NCBI RefSeq assembly: GCF_017654505.1 | Contig: NC_054535.1 | Span: forward strand, 45,265,664-45,329,663 | DNA from: Polyodon spathula | Lineage: Eukaryota; Chordata; Actinopteri; Acipenseriformes; Polyodontidae | Reading direction: 5' to 3' | DNA length: 64,000 nucleotides | Shown here: in pieces, positions 34,223-46,925 of the stretch | How positions within the stretch are numbered: position 1 is the stretch's first letter | Layout: each line of letters begins with the position of its first letter | Made by a program: the position numbers and the translations under genes | The notes under the pieces: model-generated | What the model was told of the DNA's origin: nothing | The model's database searches: none | What the model saw: only the letters and a program-made list of their open reading frames with translations

Positions 34223-34302
<80 letters not shown>
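34223..34302 (+). repeat. (TA)n(CA)n microsatellite
   Basis: About 20 TA units run straight into about 19 CA units and directly abut the Tc1-like element B. Both strands give spurious open frames here. Confidence 0.97.
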
Positions 34303-34306
<4 letters not shown>

Positions 34307-35861
34307 CTGTGCAAAAGTTTTAGGCAGGTTTGAAAAAATGCTGTAAAGAAGATTGCTTTCAAAAATAGACATGTTAATAGTTTATCTTTATCAATTAACT
34401 AAATGCAAAGTGAGTGAACAGAAGAAAAATCTTCATCAAATCCATATTTGGTGTGACCACCCTTTGCCTTCAAAACAGCATCAATTCTTCTAGGTACACT
34501 TGCACACAGTTTTTGAAGGAACTCGGCAGGTAGGTTGGCCCAAACATCTTAGAGAACTAACCACAGATCTTCTGTGGATTTAGGCAGCCTCAGTTGCTTC
34601 TCTCTCTTCATGTAATCCCAGACAGACTCAATGATGTTGATCAGGGCTCTGTGGGGGCCATACCATCACTTCCAGGACTCCTTGTTCTTTACGTTGAAGA
34701 TAGTTCTTAATGACTTTCACCGTATGTTTGGGGTCATTGTCATGCTGCAGAATAAATTTGGGGCCAATCAGATGCCTCCCTTATGGTATTGCATGATGGA
34801 TAAGTATCTGCCTGTACTTCTCAGCATTGAGGAGACCATTAATTCTGACCAAATCTCCAACTCCATTTGCAGAAATGCAGCCCCAAACTTGCAAGGAACC
34901 TCCACCATGCCTCACTGTTGCCTGCAGACACTCATTCGTGTACCGCTATCCAGCCCTTCGGCGAACAAACTGCCTTCTGCTACAGCCAGATATTTCAAAT
35001 TTTGACTCATCAGTCAAGAGCACCTGCTGCCATTTTTCTGCACCCCATTTCCTGTGTTTTCGTGCATAGTTGAGTCGCTTGGCCTTGTTTCCATGTCAGA
35101 GGTATGGCTTTTTGGCCGCACGTCTTCCATGAAGGCCACTTCTGACCAGACTTCTCCGGACAGTAGATGGGTGGACCAGTTGGGTGTGCCAATTCTGAGC
35201 TGATGGCATTGCTGGACATCTTCCGATTGTGAAGGGAAGTAAGCACGATGTGTCTTTCATCTGCTGCAGTAAGTTTCCTTGGCCGACCACTGCGTCTACG
35301 GTCCTCAACATTGCCTGTTTCTTTGTGCTTCTTCAAAAGAGCTTGGACAGCACATCTGGAAACCCCTGTCTGCCTTGAAATTTCTGCCTGGGAGAGACCT
35401 TGCTGATGCAGTATAACTACCTTGTGTCTTGTTGCTGTGCTCAGTCTTGCCATGGTATATGACTTTTGACAGTAAACTGTCTTCAGCAACCACACCTTGT
35501 TTGCTGAGTTTGGCTGTTCCTCACCCAGTTTTATTCCTCCTACACAGCTGTTTCTGTTTCAGTTAATGATTGTGTTTCAACCTACATATTAAACTGATGA
35601 TCATTAGCACCTGTTTGGTATAATTGTTTAATCATATACCTGACTATATGCCTACAAAATCCCTGACTTTGTGCAAGTGTACCTAGAAGAATTGATGCAA
35701 GGCAAAGGGTGGTCATGCCAAATATAGATTTGATTTATATTTTTCTTCTTTTCACTCACTTTGCATTTTGTTAATTGATAAATACAAACTATGAACATGT
35801 CTATTTTTGAAAGCATTCTTACTTTACAGCATTTTTTCACACCTGCCTAAAACTTTTGCAC

Positions 35862-35867
<6 letters not shown>
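34302..35867 (-). mobile_element. Tc1/mariner-like element B, complete
   Basis: The left end CAGTACTGTGCAAAAGTTTT and right end (minus-strand reading AGTACTGTGCAAAAGTTTTA) are inverted. The inverted similarity extends about 130 bases inward (34302-34430 against 35735-35867), so the TIRs are long. The element is 1.57 kb with a transposase pseudogene on the minus strand. It sits between TA-rich microsatellites, consistent with TA target choice. Confidence 0.92.
34399..35453 (-). pseudogene. Tc1-like transposase pseudogene
   Basis: The minus strand starts MARLSTATRHKVVILHQQGL, SQAEISRQTGVSRCAVQALL (paired helix-turn-helix) and RRRSGRPRKLTAADERH. After a frameshift it continues VHPSTVRRSLVRSGLHG, and later HYHPQ-type debris of the catalytic region. 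The TDESKFEI first-Asp block, the HDNDPKHT second-Asp block and a frameshifted SPD end can be traced in the remaining third. In-frame stops and several frameshifts inactivate it. The final stop of the ancestral frame corresponds to 34399-34401. Confidence 0.88.

Positions 35868-35912
<45 letters not shown>
35868..35912 (+). repeat. (TA)n microsatellite
   Basis: TA tract directly adjoining the right end of Tc1-like element B. It may have grown from the TA target duplication. Confidence 0.95.
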
Positions 35913-35917
<5 letters not shown>

Positions 35918-35939
35918 AAATAAATAAAAGTGAAGAGTT

Positions 35940-36106
35940 TGTGTGGTTTCTGAATTACTTTATAATGTTCCTCAGTGTTCTGAAAAAAGCACACCATTTC
36001 CAAAATGTAATTTTTAATACATTTTTATAGGAAGACAATCAAATACAGTCAAAAAATGCCTGGTCCTGGGGGAGTATCCCACTGAAAATGCTTGGTCCTG
36101 AAAGGG
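35940..36106. mobile_element. Single end of a piggyBac-type element
   Basis: It ends in CTTGGTCCTGAAAGGG followed by TTAA at 36107-36110. Two copies of a (C/T)TGGTCCTG motif (36059 and 36091) flank a GGGAGTATCCCACTG stretch, as in subterminal repeats of fish piggyBac ends. The other end is missing, perhaps lost at the TA microsatellite. Confidence 0.6.
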
Positions 36107-36110
36107 TTAA

Positions 36111-37815
36111 ATAAGCAGGTACCACTGATGCATAGCTGTAGAACACTCATTAGAAAGTGAAAAATGTACCTCCTTTTCACATTGGCGAAACACCCATCAG
36201 ATCACAATTGATTGCTCATGTACCAAAATCAGACAAAGTACCACTTGCTGAAGTTACATATTTTGGTACGTGTACCACTTTCTAACACTACACCTGCACT
36301 AAATCCTTTTTGGCACAACACATGTATAATGTACCCACCATTGTTTTAATTTGTCTCACTTTAAGGCTGGTCCACTGGGTGGAATCATAGGGCACTACTG
36401 ACAGATCGACTGTAGACTGTTTGGACAACAGCACTATTTTCGTTCATGTGTATTAGCCAGTTGGGATGCTTGTTTGATTCTAATGGTTTAATAAAAGGTT
36501 GTATTGTGTGTAGAGTCTCTTATTGTACTTGAGCATTTATTGCCATAAGAGCTGAAAATCTGAGTGATTCTGACTGTTTGTTTAAAACCGTGTGAAATTA
36601 CGTCTTTAATAGTAAGTGCCACCCTACACACAATGTATTAATTATAAAAGTTACAAATAAACTTTTTAAAAAACTTTAGAATTATGCTGTATGTTCTACA
36701 GGATGACACCTGTATACAAGATAAGTACTGGAATTTTGACAAATACATAACTGTAATAGATTGTTATGAGTGATTTATACATTTCTACTAGCCACAAATC
36801 CTGGTCATCTCAGGTAAACAGCCAGAGCCAATCTCATGACAGTGAGCACTTACAGTGCCTGCAGTATCCTTTCTCTCCAACAGATGGCGGTCTGCATTTT
36901 CTTAAACAATTCAAAGGTCCATCTTTAATATTTCTGCATCCCAGGGGAATGCTTATGCAAACCTAATTTAACTGTAAATACTGTGAATGTTTTGTTGTGA
37001 TTTGAATGATTGTTTGCATTTGGTAACAGTATATTAGCAAGTTATTCATTGTAGGCCATGATAACAAATTATTATTATTATTATTATTAGTAGTAGTATT
37101 ATTATTAGTATTAATAATAATAATAATAATAATAACAACAACAACCTGTTGCATGTATGACGGTACCTGTCAAGTCTGTATTCATAAAGTATATCACTTC
37201 TAAATCCTCAATATGTCTCCTGACAGGTTACATTATTGAAGCAGCCAACTGGTACTACTAGTTGAACCCTAATTTCTAATGTATTTGCAAGTTCAGTCAA
37301 GAGCAGTCATTGAAGATACACAGGCGTCCCATAAGCTTGAAGAATCAGCGAGAACAACTGGCTCTGCCTTTCTCTTCAGTCAGACGACAATCATTTCATT
37401 GACAAATGCTTATTCTCATATACAATACAATTCTCATATAACTATTCTAATATACAACCCAGTATAATGTAAATGAGCTTGGGCCATCAGTTAGGAGATC
37501 ATGATTGCTAGTGGCAAGGTGCAGCAAAAGAAAGTAAGATTTCTATGTTAACCTCCTTTAATACATTATATCTGGTTATTCTCGTTTCTTTCTCAAACAG
37601 GGTACCTAAGTATGAGGTGACACACAGAGATGTTGTACATTAACAACAATACATAAACAGGTACTCGTTTCTGTCGCTTGTACTGTAGATATTGTGTGGC
37701 TTGAGAAGGAGAAAAGTGTTAGACGTTAATGCACAAACTAAAGTATGGGTGATGTAGGTTATTAGGTGTGCCAAGTCAAAATTCTTCAGATTTAAAAAAA
37801 AGAATATTGAATTAA

Positions 37816-37857
<42 letters not shown>

Positions 37858-39900
37858 TGAGTGCTTGTATTCTAACTAGATTCTCAAATAATGTCAAAAA
37901 TACTGTACTTTTCACAACATGCAAACGAAGTTTAAGTTTGAATCATAAATAATTTTTTTGTTGTATGTTGTTCAACAAAGAAACTACAAAAATGTCTTAC
38001 TGACCCCCCCCCCCAATTCTTTGCACATATTTGATCAGCTTTTAAGTTTTAGAAAACAAAACCTACTGCTCAGTTCCAGCTGTAAATATTTCAATTATTT
38101 TTCCATTTGTGTTTGTGAATTTTTTTTTTTTTTTGGAGCCCTCGTTGTCAACATTAGCCAACGATCAACAGCATTTTTATTTATTCAAAAACATTTTGGG
38201 GTTATTAATAAAAAAAAACAACTGTATATACAGTACATACTGTCCTTGTATGAGAAGCGGGTGTCCGAGGAGGGTAGACAGCAGCTGCAGAGGATACCCT
38301 AGGATGAGTTTATCGTACCACTGCCTCCAGTCCTGCATAGACCAATCGAGAGTTTCCATAATTTCCCAGTTGCCACTGCAGTATCAGATACAGATGCTCA
38401 TTAAAATAATCATACCTGAGCCTTGCAGACCTTGCCTCTACTGGATATACAGTCAGCTACCTAACAGCTGTAACTGACATGCTCAGAAACACTAGTGTTT
38501 CAAGTTCATGTTTTTTTCCACATGGAGAAAGCGCACAGTGTAAAATAACTTGTTTCTAAATTGTATATATTATGCAGTCACTTTTGGTCATTCCGTTGCT
38601 TAACAGTATGTCATAATTTGTGTACTTTTTGTGGGGGGGAGGGGGTTTCCAATAAAGTGTCCAGTCTGTGAGGAATATTTTGAGATGGTAAAATCCACCA
38701 CCCATGCAGTTGAAGTTGTTTGAATGTACTCTTTCGTTATCTGTCTTACAATACAGAAGTAAAAAAAGACAGCATGTCAATTATAGCTACTATATTTTTT
38801 TGGAGAACTTTTTTTTCTTTTCATGAATTCAACTTTTGTATTTTTTTTTTTTTTACTGCAGCATGAAATGTGTTCAATTAGTTCTAAAGATGAAAAAGCA
38901 CACCCCCATAGAAGGGGTGACGTGACTTTTGTATGAAGCTTGTTGAGAGGATGCTATGGAAATATTTGGAATTTTAAGGAAGGGACTGATGCTTCTTTCA
39001 ATGTTATGTACGTTTTGTTGGATCAATTCCATAATGAGATGCTACTGATGCTTTGATGCCAAGATAATGTCCATGCTAATTTCCCACTAGCAAAAATGGG
39101 GTAGGAATAGAGAATAGTCTAAAATCCTTTTAAAAAAAAAAAAAAGAAGAAAAAAAGGCATGTCTTTTAAGCTATTGCATAATGAACATTGTGGTCCTAG
39201 TCACAAAACAATGAACTGTTAACTGGGGTTAAATAATATTATGAAACATAAAATAAACTGAGCCCTCTGCCCCCATGCTAACAGATTGATATAGGCAAAA
39301 CTTGTGCCAAAATGTTCAACTAGTTTACTTAGTACCATACTCCTATATTGGAAACAGTCAATAAAAGTTTAATTCCACCAAATATTTAGTGTCTATTGTC
39401 AGTCTGTTATAAGATTTATGCATATAAGACCAGGAAATTAGGTAACACAAGGCCGAATTCACAATTACTTAAAGCCCGTTTTTATTTTTTTAAATTTATG
39501 AATAAAATGCTTTTATAGTCATGTAACTTTTCTATACTTCTATAACCAAGGCTTAATGAAGAAGTATGAAAAACTGAGTTAACACAAACTATGCGTAAGT
39601 ATTTCAGGTTTCAGCTTTTTAATCTTCCATTTGAAAGTATAAGGTTATATAACATTTCTAGTAGCAAGTTGAAGTTTAAACACTAGATTGAGTTCACTTG
39701 TAAATTGATACCCAATCAATAACCCCTAAACCCTAATGTAACTAGCAGATCCATTATTCCCTATGTCCATCTGCTGTTATTCAGCGTGACAAAACACCGT
39801 CTTTCGTTTGTCACGGGATGTATTTATAAATGAGGGGAAGACCCAGTGATTGCATTTGTATTTTTTAGTTTACCTTTTCTACTCAAAACCAATCTCAGAC

Positions 39901-39935
<35 letters not shown>

Positions 39936-40690
39936 TAAACGCCACCCTTGGACTTTACGGGTAATTTTTCAACTGCTTATTATTACTGCAATTATTATGC
40001 ACCCCAAACGTCAGATTATTATTTCTGTTTTCCTGTAGCTTCCCAGTAAATTAATACGGTACATACCCATTTAGTGGCAATTACAAAATATTGACAACTT
40101 AAGTCCAAGGAAAAACTACAAGTATACAACAAGCACAGGTAATTCAACTGCTATACATGTATGTAAATAAGTTAACTGCAACTACAATTGTTCCATAATC
40201 GTAGTTTCACATAATCGGAAACTATGGCACTGTCTATGATAATTAATAATAATAAACAGATATGCAATTGCATATTAAATTAATGTTAAATTAATATTTA
40301 ATACATATGCAATAGCTGGTTTATTGCTAAATGTTCACGTCTATTTATATTACGTTTTGTTACCCTTGAAAATGTGTAATAATTTCCTCAGTTTACATGC
40401 CCTTACTGACAATACAGTTAATCTGACTTAAATGTTAATGGAAAGCAGCGAGGAATAATTGAACGTAAATTTAATATCAATTGCATGTCTATTAAATATT
40501 AATTTAAAATTTATTTAATATGCAAATATATTTAATATTAGTTTATGTATAAGCCGAAATTTCGTGTGAACTGTGACTGGACACTGAAAAATAAAACCCA
40601 ACCAAACTTTTTTTTTTTTTCTCGGAAAATAAAAACTAAAAACGTAAAGCGTATATTACGTTAACATAAACGGCTTCTCTGTTCTTGAAA
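36111..40690 (+). other. Intergenic, no gene recognised
   Basis: AT-rich sequence with an ATT/TAA microsatellite (about 37069-37143), a T run of about 34 (37819-37852), a TAA repeat (39900-39935) and many short A/T runs. Open frames over the homopolymers are artefacts. Confidence 0.55.
37069..37143 (+). repeat. (ATT)n/(TAA)n/(CAA)n trinucleotide repeat
   Basis: An ATT tract is followed by AGT and TAA repeats and ends in ACA units. It is partly self-complementary. Confidence 0.95.
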
Positions 40691-41569
40691 TTACATTGAG
40701 CAGAAAAAATCAGTCACGTTTGCAAACGTGCGGCCGCCCCCTGACGCGCACTTTGTTGATACTGCACAAGGCAGTGCGGCGCTGTGGAGTGTGAGGTTGT
40801 GCAGCGAAGAGAGCTTTTATTATTGTTTGTGTTTGCTTGTGGAAAGTGTCGTTTGGTGGGGGGTTGCTGAATTAGTAGGAGAAAGATGGAGGGCGAGTTA
40901 AAATAAAAGCATCTCGGTTTAAGCTTTATTTTGTTTATATACTACAGTGCAGTCCAAACTCGTGATCGAGTGCTGCCATCATAGACGATACAATAATCCA
41001 CTATTTTGGCTGCAGGCTCATGCCAGTGAGTACACGGAACAGAATCGGCAACAAAGGCTGAGCCATTGAATCCAGATATTATTATTTATTTTTTGTTATT
41101 TTATTTTTTTTGTATGTCTGTTCAGTCGGGTTTGTATGATAGAATATGTTGCTCGTTAGAATTTTAGTTTCACAGGACATGTGAAATTTGCAGTGAATGA
41201 CTGAATCAAGTGTATAAAAATAACTCGCCTTAAAGAAAAATACATTTCGTGCTGAGATTTAACGTATTTGGAGCTGTTTAAGATATTGTTTTTAGAAATG
41301 TGTTTCATTTTTTAAATAATTTGGTCGCTATTGGGTATTTATCTTGCGCTCGGTGCTGTCAAATGTGCTTTGTCATTTTAACAATAACAATACCAAGGTG
41401 ATGTTTGATTCGTCTTTGACTGTGTATCACGTCTATATTCACCTTCATCACCATCACCTGTCTTTTGTACCGCCGTCGTTACGGGCATAATCTGGACTCA
41501 GTTTTTGACGGATCGGATGTTTTCGTTTTTGGATTTAATGTGTTCGTAATATAAAATACCTGTGTGAAG
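40691..41569 (+). promoter_or_regulatory. TBC1D9: TBC1D9 promoter and 5'UTR region
   Basis: This is a GC-richer island in AT-rich surroundings, with CGGCCGCCCCCTGACGCGCA at 40731-40750 and GCGGCGCTGTGG after it. A perfect 16-base palindrome CACGTTTGCAAACGTG lies at 40715-40730. CGCCCCCTG at 40736 resembles a CTCF core. No TATA box is evident at a clear start. The leader before the ATG is AT-rich. The transcription start is not determined. Confidence 0.55.
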
Positions 41570-41693
41570 ATGTGGGTTAATCCAGACGAAGTGCTGTTGG
41601 CCAATGCTCTCTGGATCACCGAGAGAGCCAATCCCTACTTCATACTGCAGAGGAGAAAGGGACACGGAGAAGGGGGAGGAGGAGGGCTCGCTG
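41570..41693 (+). CDS. TBC1D9: TBC1D9 exon 1 (start codon)
   Basis: TBC1D9 is a cytosolic TBC-domain protein of the Rab GTPase-activating family, with two GRAM domains, a TBC domain and a C-terminal EF-hand region. Exon 1 starts at ATG in an AAG-ATG context (A at -3) and encodes [20 protein letters not shown], then [14 protein letters not shown], a Gly run and LAG. The donor is GTGAGT and the phase is 1. MWVNP(E/D)[18 protein letters not shown] is specific to TBC1D9/TBC1D9B; the next exons favour TBC1D9. Exons 1-9 give an uninterrupted frame of about 526 residues, against about 1,260 for the mammalian protein, so the window holds its first two fifths. The gene lies downstream of RNF150 in the same direction, as in human. 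Confidence 0.95.
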
Positions 41694-42287
41694 GTGAGTT
41701 AAGAATACATCACACATTAATATTTCATGTTCCCTGAGAACATAAGTGATGCACACAGGAGTTACATGGCTCGTTGTCTCATTCAGTCTTAGCCTTTAAG
41801 CCACCATCTCAACAGTAATTAAATATTCCTTAAAACTGTATGCAATACAAATATAACACTATCTAGCATACAGAGGCATCCCGTATTTTCATTTTTCTTG
41901 TTTTACACGGTCATTATATACATTATTCCCAGTATTTTGCTACACCAAAATGTTTGAAGGAGAGACAAAGCTTAAATACAGTAGTTAGCAAGCGTTCCAA
42001 AATCTAAATGCCAACATTTTTTAATGTATTTATTTGTTTATTTTTCTAAGCAATGTCACAGTCTGTGTTTATACAGGGGGCACTGTGAACAACATGCAGT
42101 CTGAAAACACAGCCCTGCATAAACATGAACTACATGTGACTGTACTGTTTGTTGTTTGGTTTTTCTATTACATTTTTACAACTGTTACCTCACGTTAGTT
42201 TAATACAGTCTATTATTAGGTTATATAGTAACTTAGTCATACAGTAAATCTGTTATGTAAATGAGCATTTAGCTTACTATAACTTAA

Positions 42288-42802
42288 GTCCCTTTCGCAC
42301 TGGTGCTCCTAACCGGGTCCCGACCCGGTTCTGGCTACCCGGGTCACAATCCCACGTAGTGTGAAACCACGTACCAGGGTTCACCCATATCGGCTGCGAC
42401 CCACCTCAGGATGTTGGTCAACATGCTTTGACCCGGGTCGAACGAGACAAAATACACGTTGGGTGTTCGTAACCTGGCAAAGTAACAAACAGATGTGAAA
42501 GTTTCACTTCCATAAGCAACATTTCTGTCTATTGTGTTTAGCCATATTTTTTATTGATTGAGACACACCGTGAGCCAGATTGCAGCAGGGATTAATAAAC
42601 ATTTGGGCCAAAGATTTAAACCAGAGAAGCTTGGATGGAAGTGTTTGTAACAAGCTGCTTCTGGGGCATTGCGTACAGGCATTTACTTGCTTCCGTCACC
42701 CAGATCGACCCTGCTTCTTCAAAAAGCAGTGTGAAATCACGTAGCCGACCCGCATGACACCAGGTCATGACCCGGGTAGAGCATGCCAGGATGAAAGGGG
42801 CT
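42288..42802. mobile_element. MITE with TTAA target duplication
   Basis: Flanked by TTAA at 42284-42287 and 42803-42806. The left end GTCCCTTTCGCACTGGTGCTC and the minus-strand right end AGCCCCTTTCATCCTGGCATGCTC match at most positions. CCGGGTC/GACCCGG words recur just inside both ends (six or more times). It is 515 bp with no transposase. TTAA insertion suits piggyBac or Kolobok; the terminal CCCTTTC with CCCGGGT repeats does not let me choose. Confidence 0.72.
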
Positions 42803-45249
42803 TTAATGGAACAGGTTATAAATATCATGTTCATGGCTCCCGTTTGCCCCTTAATGCCATTAAACTGGCACTTCTGTTCTCGTTATAAGCAGAACACAAA
42901 ATAAGCAATTGTTACTATGATTTGATAGCTTTGGCTGTGAATTACTTCACTTGGAATATCAGACTGCTGTGCAATAGGAATAGTCAGTGGTATGTTTTGA
43001 TGTATTGTGGAGGCAATACAGTATCTGGATGTTGAGAGATCACTATTCCTGTTCCCGGCTGGCTTTGGTTTCTGAAATGATGTTTCCCGTTATGAGACTC
43101 TTCCCACCATCTGAAACAGGACTGAATTTAAGGAAGTAAACACACAAGGCTGTACACTATGAATGCATGTTCTGTAATGTAGCATTCACTTCTCACATTT
43201 TTGCTCCCTAATACCAAGTACAGTCCAAGACACATTTTCTGTTGCAGTGGCAGAGATAGGGAATGTAATTCGTCTTTGTTGTGCCATATCTTCTTAATGA
43301 AGTGTACTGTACTCTCCACTGTGAATTTTGCAGTGCAAGGTTTCACTGCTTCCGTTTTAATGGAAGGAACCCGTGGAGAGTGTGCAGGGGATGAAGTCAT
43401 CATTATGTAAATCTCTTGCAGGGCACTAAGGGGACACACTTACTTCTAGTCTGCCTGCTGTGCAACAGACTCTGTGTTTTATGAATATTGGCGTAGTGGA
43501 TGCACCACCCTGAAGTTCTTTTAAAGCAGACAGTGATAATTACTTCTCACTCATCTTGCTTTTGTGAGAATGCATGAGTTCGTTGAATGTACTGTAATGT
43601 AATGCCCTGTGGCATGTGGGTAGAGGGCTGGTCCCAGGGGAGAAGTCATGGAGGGGCTGTACACTTATCCATTAACAACTGGCAATCACCATTGCAAAAA
43701 AAACGTAATCAAAATGGTGTACTGTCTCAAGGGTCATTGTGTTTAAGGGGTTCTCGTAGTATTTGCTTGTTAGAGATCTAGTCCTTAACTTTAAAAGTGA
43801 GATTGACTGTAATCCTGCAATCAGAGGTATGTAATGTGAGATGCAAATTAGAAAGCTTGAGTAGCGCGCTGGCTGTACGTTGATTGAAAAGAGATTTGGT
43901 TACTCTAATCCAGAGCTTCAGAATAGTTGCGCGTGCACACAACAAAGGGTTTGGTCAGGACCTGCAGGATTTCTTCTAGCTGTCATTTTTTGGGAGCTGA
44001 CAGGAACATTCTCACGTCAGCATCAGCTGCTGCCTCAAACCCTCTTCTTAGCTGTTTTTTGCACAGCTAATCAAATCTCTTATCAGATTTTAAGTGAAAT
44101 AGAAATATTAAGACTAGCCTATAAGTTTTTGTTAATTATGAATGTGTAATTATTTAGTTCTGAAAGGTTTGGAGTCTATGCCTTTGAGATTTTGGACATT
44201 CTGCTACCCTCCTCTTATCCATAGTATGTTATCCTAAAATATCACACCCTGGCCATATTATTGATTGTAACTGTAATTTATTTATTTTAATTATAATAAA
44301 TTTGCCTAGAAGAACTGTACAACACTGTTTGTTTTTAAGATTAAAAATATGTAAATTGTTAGTAGCTGACAAAATGTGTGTTTTTTAGTTTAAGATATGA
44401 GGCAGTCTTTTTAAAACAGAGTGCATATTCCTGTTACTGCTTGACACAAAAAAATAAATGTCAGTTATCTCCTACTCTACTTAATAACTCTGAAATCACT
44501 GGGAAAGAGATTAACTGAATAATGAATTGTGTCCCGCAATGAAACAAGAAAACACATATACGATTTTGAATGCTTTTGGCTTAAACTAGAAATAATCATG
44601 AAATTATATCAAACTTGACAAAATATGTCCCCCCCTCCTGAGTTAGTGTGTGTTTTAATTAAGGCAAATAATAACAGTGTTTTTAAAGTGTGAGGAATAA
44701 AGTATTAAAATAAGCAAAACCCCAAGAATGGCACTACATTTCAGCTCAAGTCTATATGCATGCTATTACTAAACCCTAGGACTCTGACAGGAAGACATTT
44801 GAAATCTGAGCTCCTTGTTTCTTTTAGTTTGTGATAAAGCTTCCTCTTCTGATATTCAAAAGGGCTTGTATGAGGTCAAAGACTCATTCATCATCTTGTG
44901 TATCTGTGATTAAAACAAGGAGGGTATTGCTTTGGAAAGTCCACAGCTGAAGTGAAAGCATGTGGGTGGTTGCATAATGATCCCAACTCTGTCCCCCCTG
45001 TAATACTCTAGATAATTTGGTTTCCTTGCCTGTGTGACCTAATCAGCCTTCACAAGGGCTTCACTGCCAGTTTATACTTCTGCAAACTACACCACACGCT
45101 GAATATATCGCGGGTGTCGGGGTCCATAAACCCGCTATATATCGAGGGTCACGATATAGTGAGAGACTAGAGGGATGCAAGTCAATCAACCTGACCCTAC
45201 AATTGTTTACTTGACCCAATGTAAAATTATTGTTATTATATCCTAAATC

Positions 45250-46925
45250 TTAAGAAAAACTAATTCCATTAACAAAATATGACACAAAAATACAAGCCTG
45301 CCGTGTGGGAATCATTTTGTTGTTATTGTGGACAAAGAAGGAAAACAAGTTGATGTGGCAAAATGTATTGATTGCGGGAGCCTGCATCTATTTGATTCAA
45401 TTAAAACAGGAACTTAAAGTCTTGAAACATACAAGGGATGCACTAAAGCAAAGGCATCAATCCAGACTGCTATTACCTCATTAATCGCCAGATCAGGTAG
45501 AGTGCCTACAAAATAAGGACTCAGTAAAAGGTAAATGTCTTAAAATCTGTGAAAAAGATTTACGACCATATAGAATGTTTGACAGCCAGTCTTTGAGAAC
45601 TTGAGCAGTGACTTGTTGACATAGCACCTGCACATGTAAAAGTTAATGCAGGAGAGCTCATTAAAAGGCAAGTGTTTAATTTACAGCTTTAATACTTAGT
45701 TTGAAAAAGTAAAATTGAGCTTTTAGAGTAGACATTGTTGGAACTGTAGTATTGTGTTGTGTACTTCTATAGTACATTTAAAAATTTTTAAATGTTACGT
45801 TTCACTTTAATGTCAGTTGTGTTAAGTTTAATAAAATCACGCATTTACGAGATCATACTTCAGTTCATTTGATTTTCAGATGATATTAATCTGTCTTTAG
45901 TTTTAAACACTCTGTAGTTCAGCCAGATTTCCAGGTTAACTGGGGGAAAAAAATGCTTAAGTACTATATCTAGTCAGTCAGTGTATATATTAAGCTGGGG
46001 AAAGGATATGCGTCCCACTGTTTTTTCGGGCAGGGTCAGATCCTGGCCTAATAATAATTTTACATGGGGTCGGGTTGGGTAAATAATTGTCGGTTTGTGG
46101 TCTGGTCGGGTTGATTATGTTGCGTGTGTTCATCAGTTATTTTCTGTTTTATATTTGTAATTTAATTTAGAACAATTTGTTGATTTTATTTTTCACTTTG
46201 ACATTATGGACTTTTTTTGTGTTGATCAGTGGGGGGAGATACTTTTGAGAGCCACTGTATACATTATCTGAAAATCAAATGAACTTAAGTACGATCTCGT
46301 AAATGCGTGATTTTATTACAAATTTAACACGAGCAAATGGAATTGAGATGTAAAATGTGTGTTGCAAAATAAATAACAATACTAAAGGTACTATTTATGA
46401 ACACAACTATATACAGTCAGCAAAGGGGCAATTGCAATTAAAGTAAAACATTTCTGTTTTGAAAAAAACAACAAATACTAAATGTACTATTGAAATGCAC
46501 TCGCATTTTAATGTGTTCACCTCGGAAAATGTGGGTTTAACATTCGCAAGTTCTCGAAAAAAGTGGCTTTCAACATTATATATGGTCGTAAGTCTTTTGC
46601 ACAGATTTTAAGGCATTTTGTCTTTTATTGAGTCATTTAATTTTGTAGGCACTGTACCTGATCTGACGATTTTAAATGAGGCAATAGGAACATGGTTTGA
46701 TGTCTTTGCTTTAGTGCAACCCTTTTTATGTTCTAAAAGACTCGAAGTTCCTGTTTTAATTTAATCAAATCGACCCAGGCTCCCGCAATCAATACATTTT
46801 GCCACACCAACTTGTTTTCCTCCTTTATCCACAATAACAACAAAATGATTCCCACACCGCAGCCTTGCATTTTTCTGTGAGCTTTTGTTGATGGATTTTT
46901 TAAAAGTTTTTCTTTCACGTCCTTC
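45250..46925. repeat. Long inverted repeat built from hAT coding sequence
   Basis: The left arm (about 45250-45905) and right arm (about 46250-46925) are inverted copies. For example, AAAATCACGCATTTACGAGAT at 45834 pairs with ATCTCGTAAATGCGTGATTTT near 46296, and GTGTGGGAATCATTTTGTTG at 45304 pairs with CAACAAAATGATTCCCACAC near 46838. The spacer is about 345 bases. Both arms encode, reading inward, the BED zinc-finger start of a hAT transposase: WESFCC or NHFVVIVDK(E/G)GKQV, AKCIDCGSL, F-D-x-I-K-T-G-T. The copies have drifted separately. Confidence 0.82.

Noticed and set aside
34114..34372. Open frames with Thr/His or Cys/Val repeats
   Set aside because: They are translations of the (TA)n(CA)n tract.
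43128..44149. Several 64-103-codon frames in TBC1D9 intron 1
   Set aside because: No recognisable motifs, no splice context and overlap on both strands; treated as chance frames.
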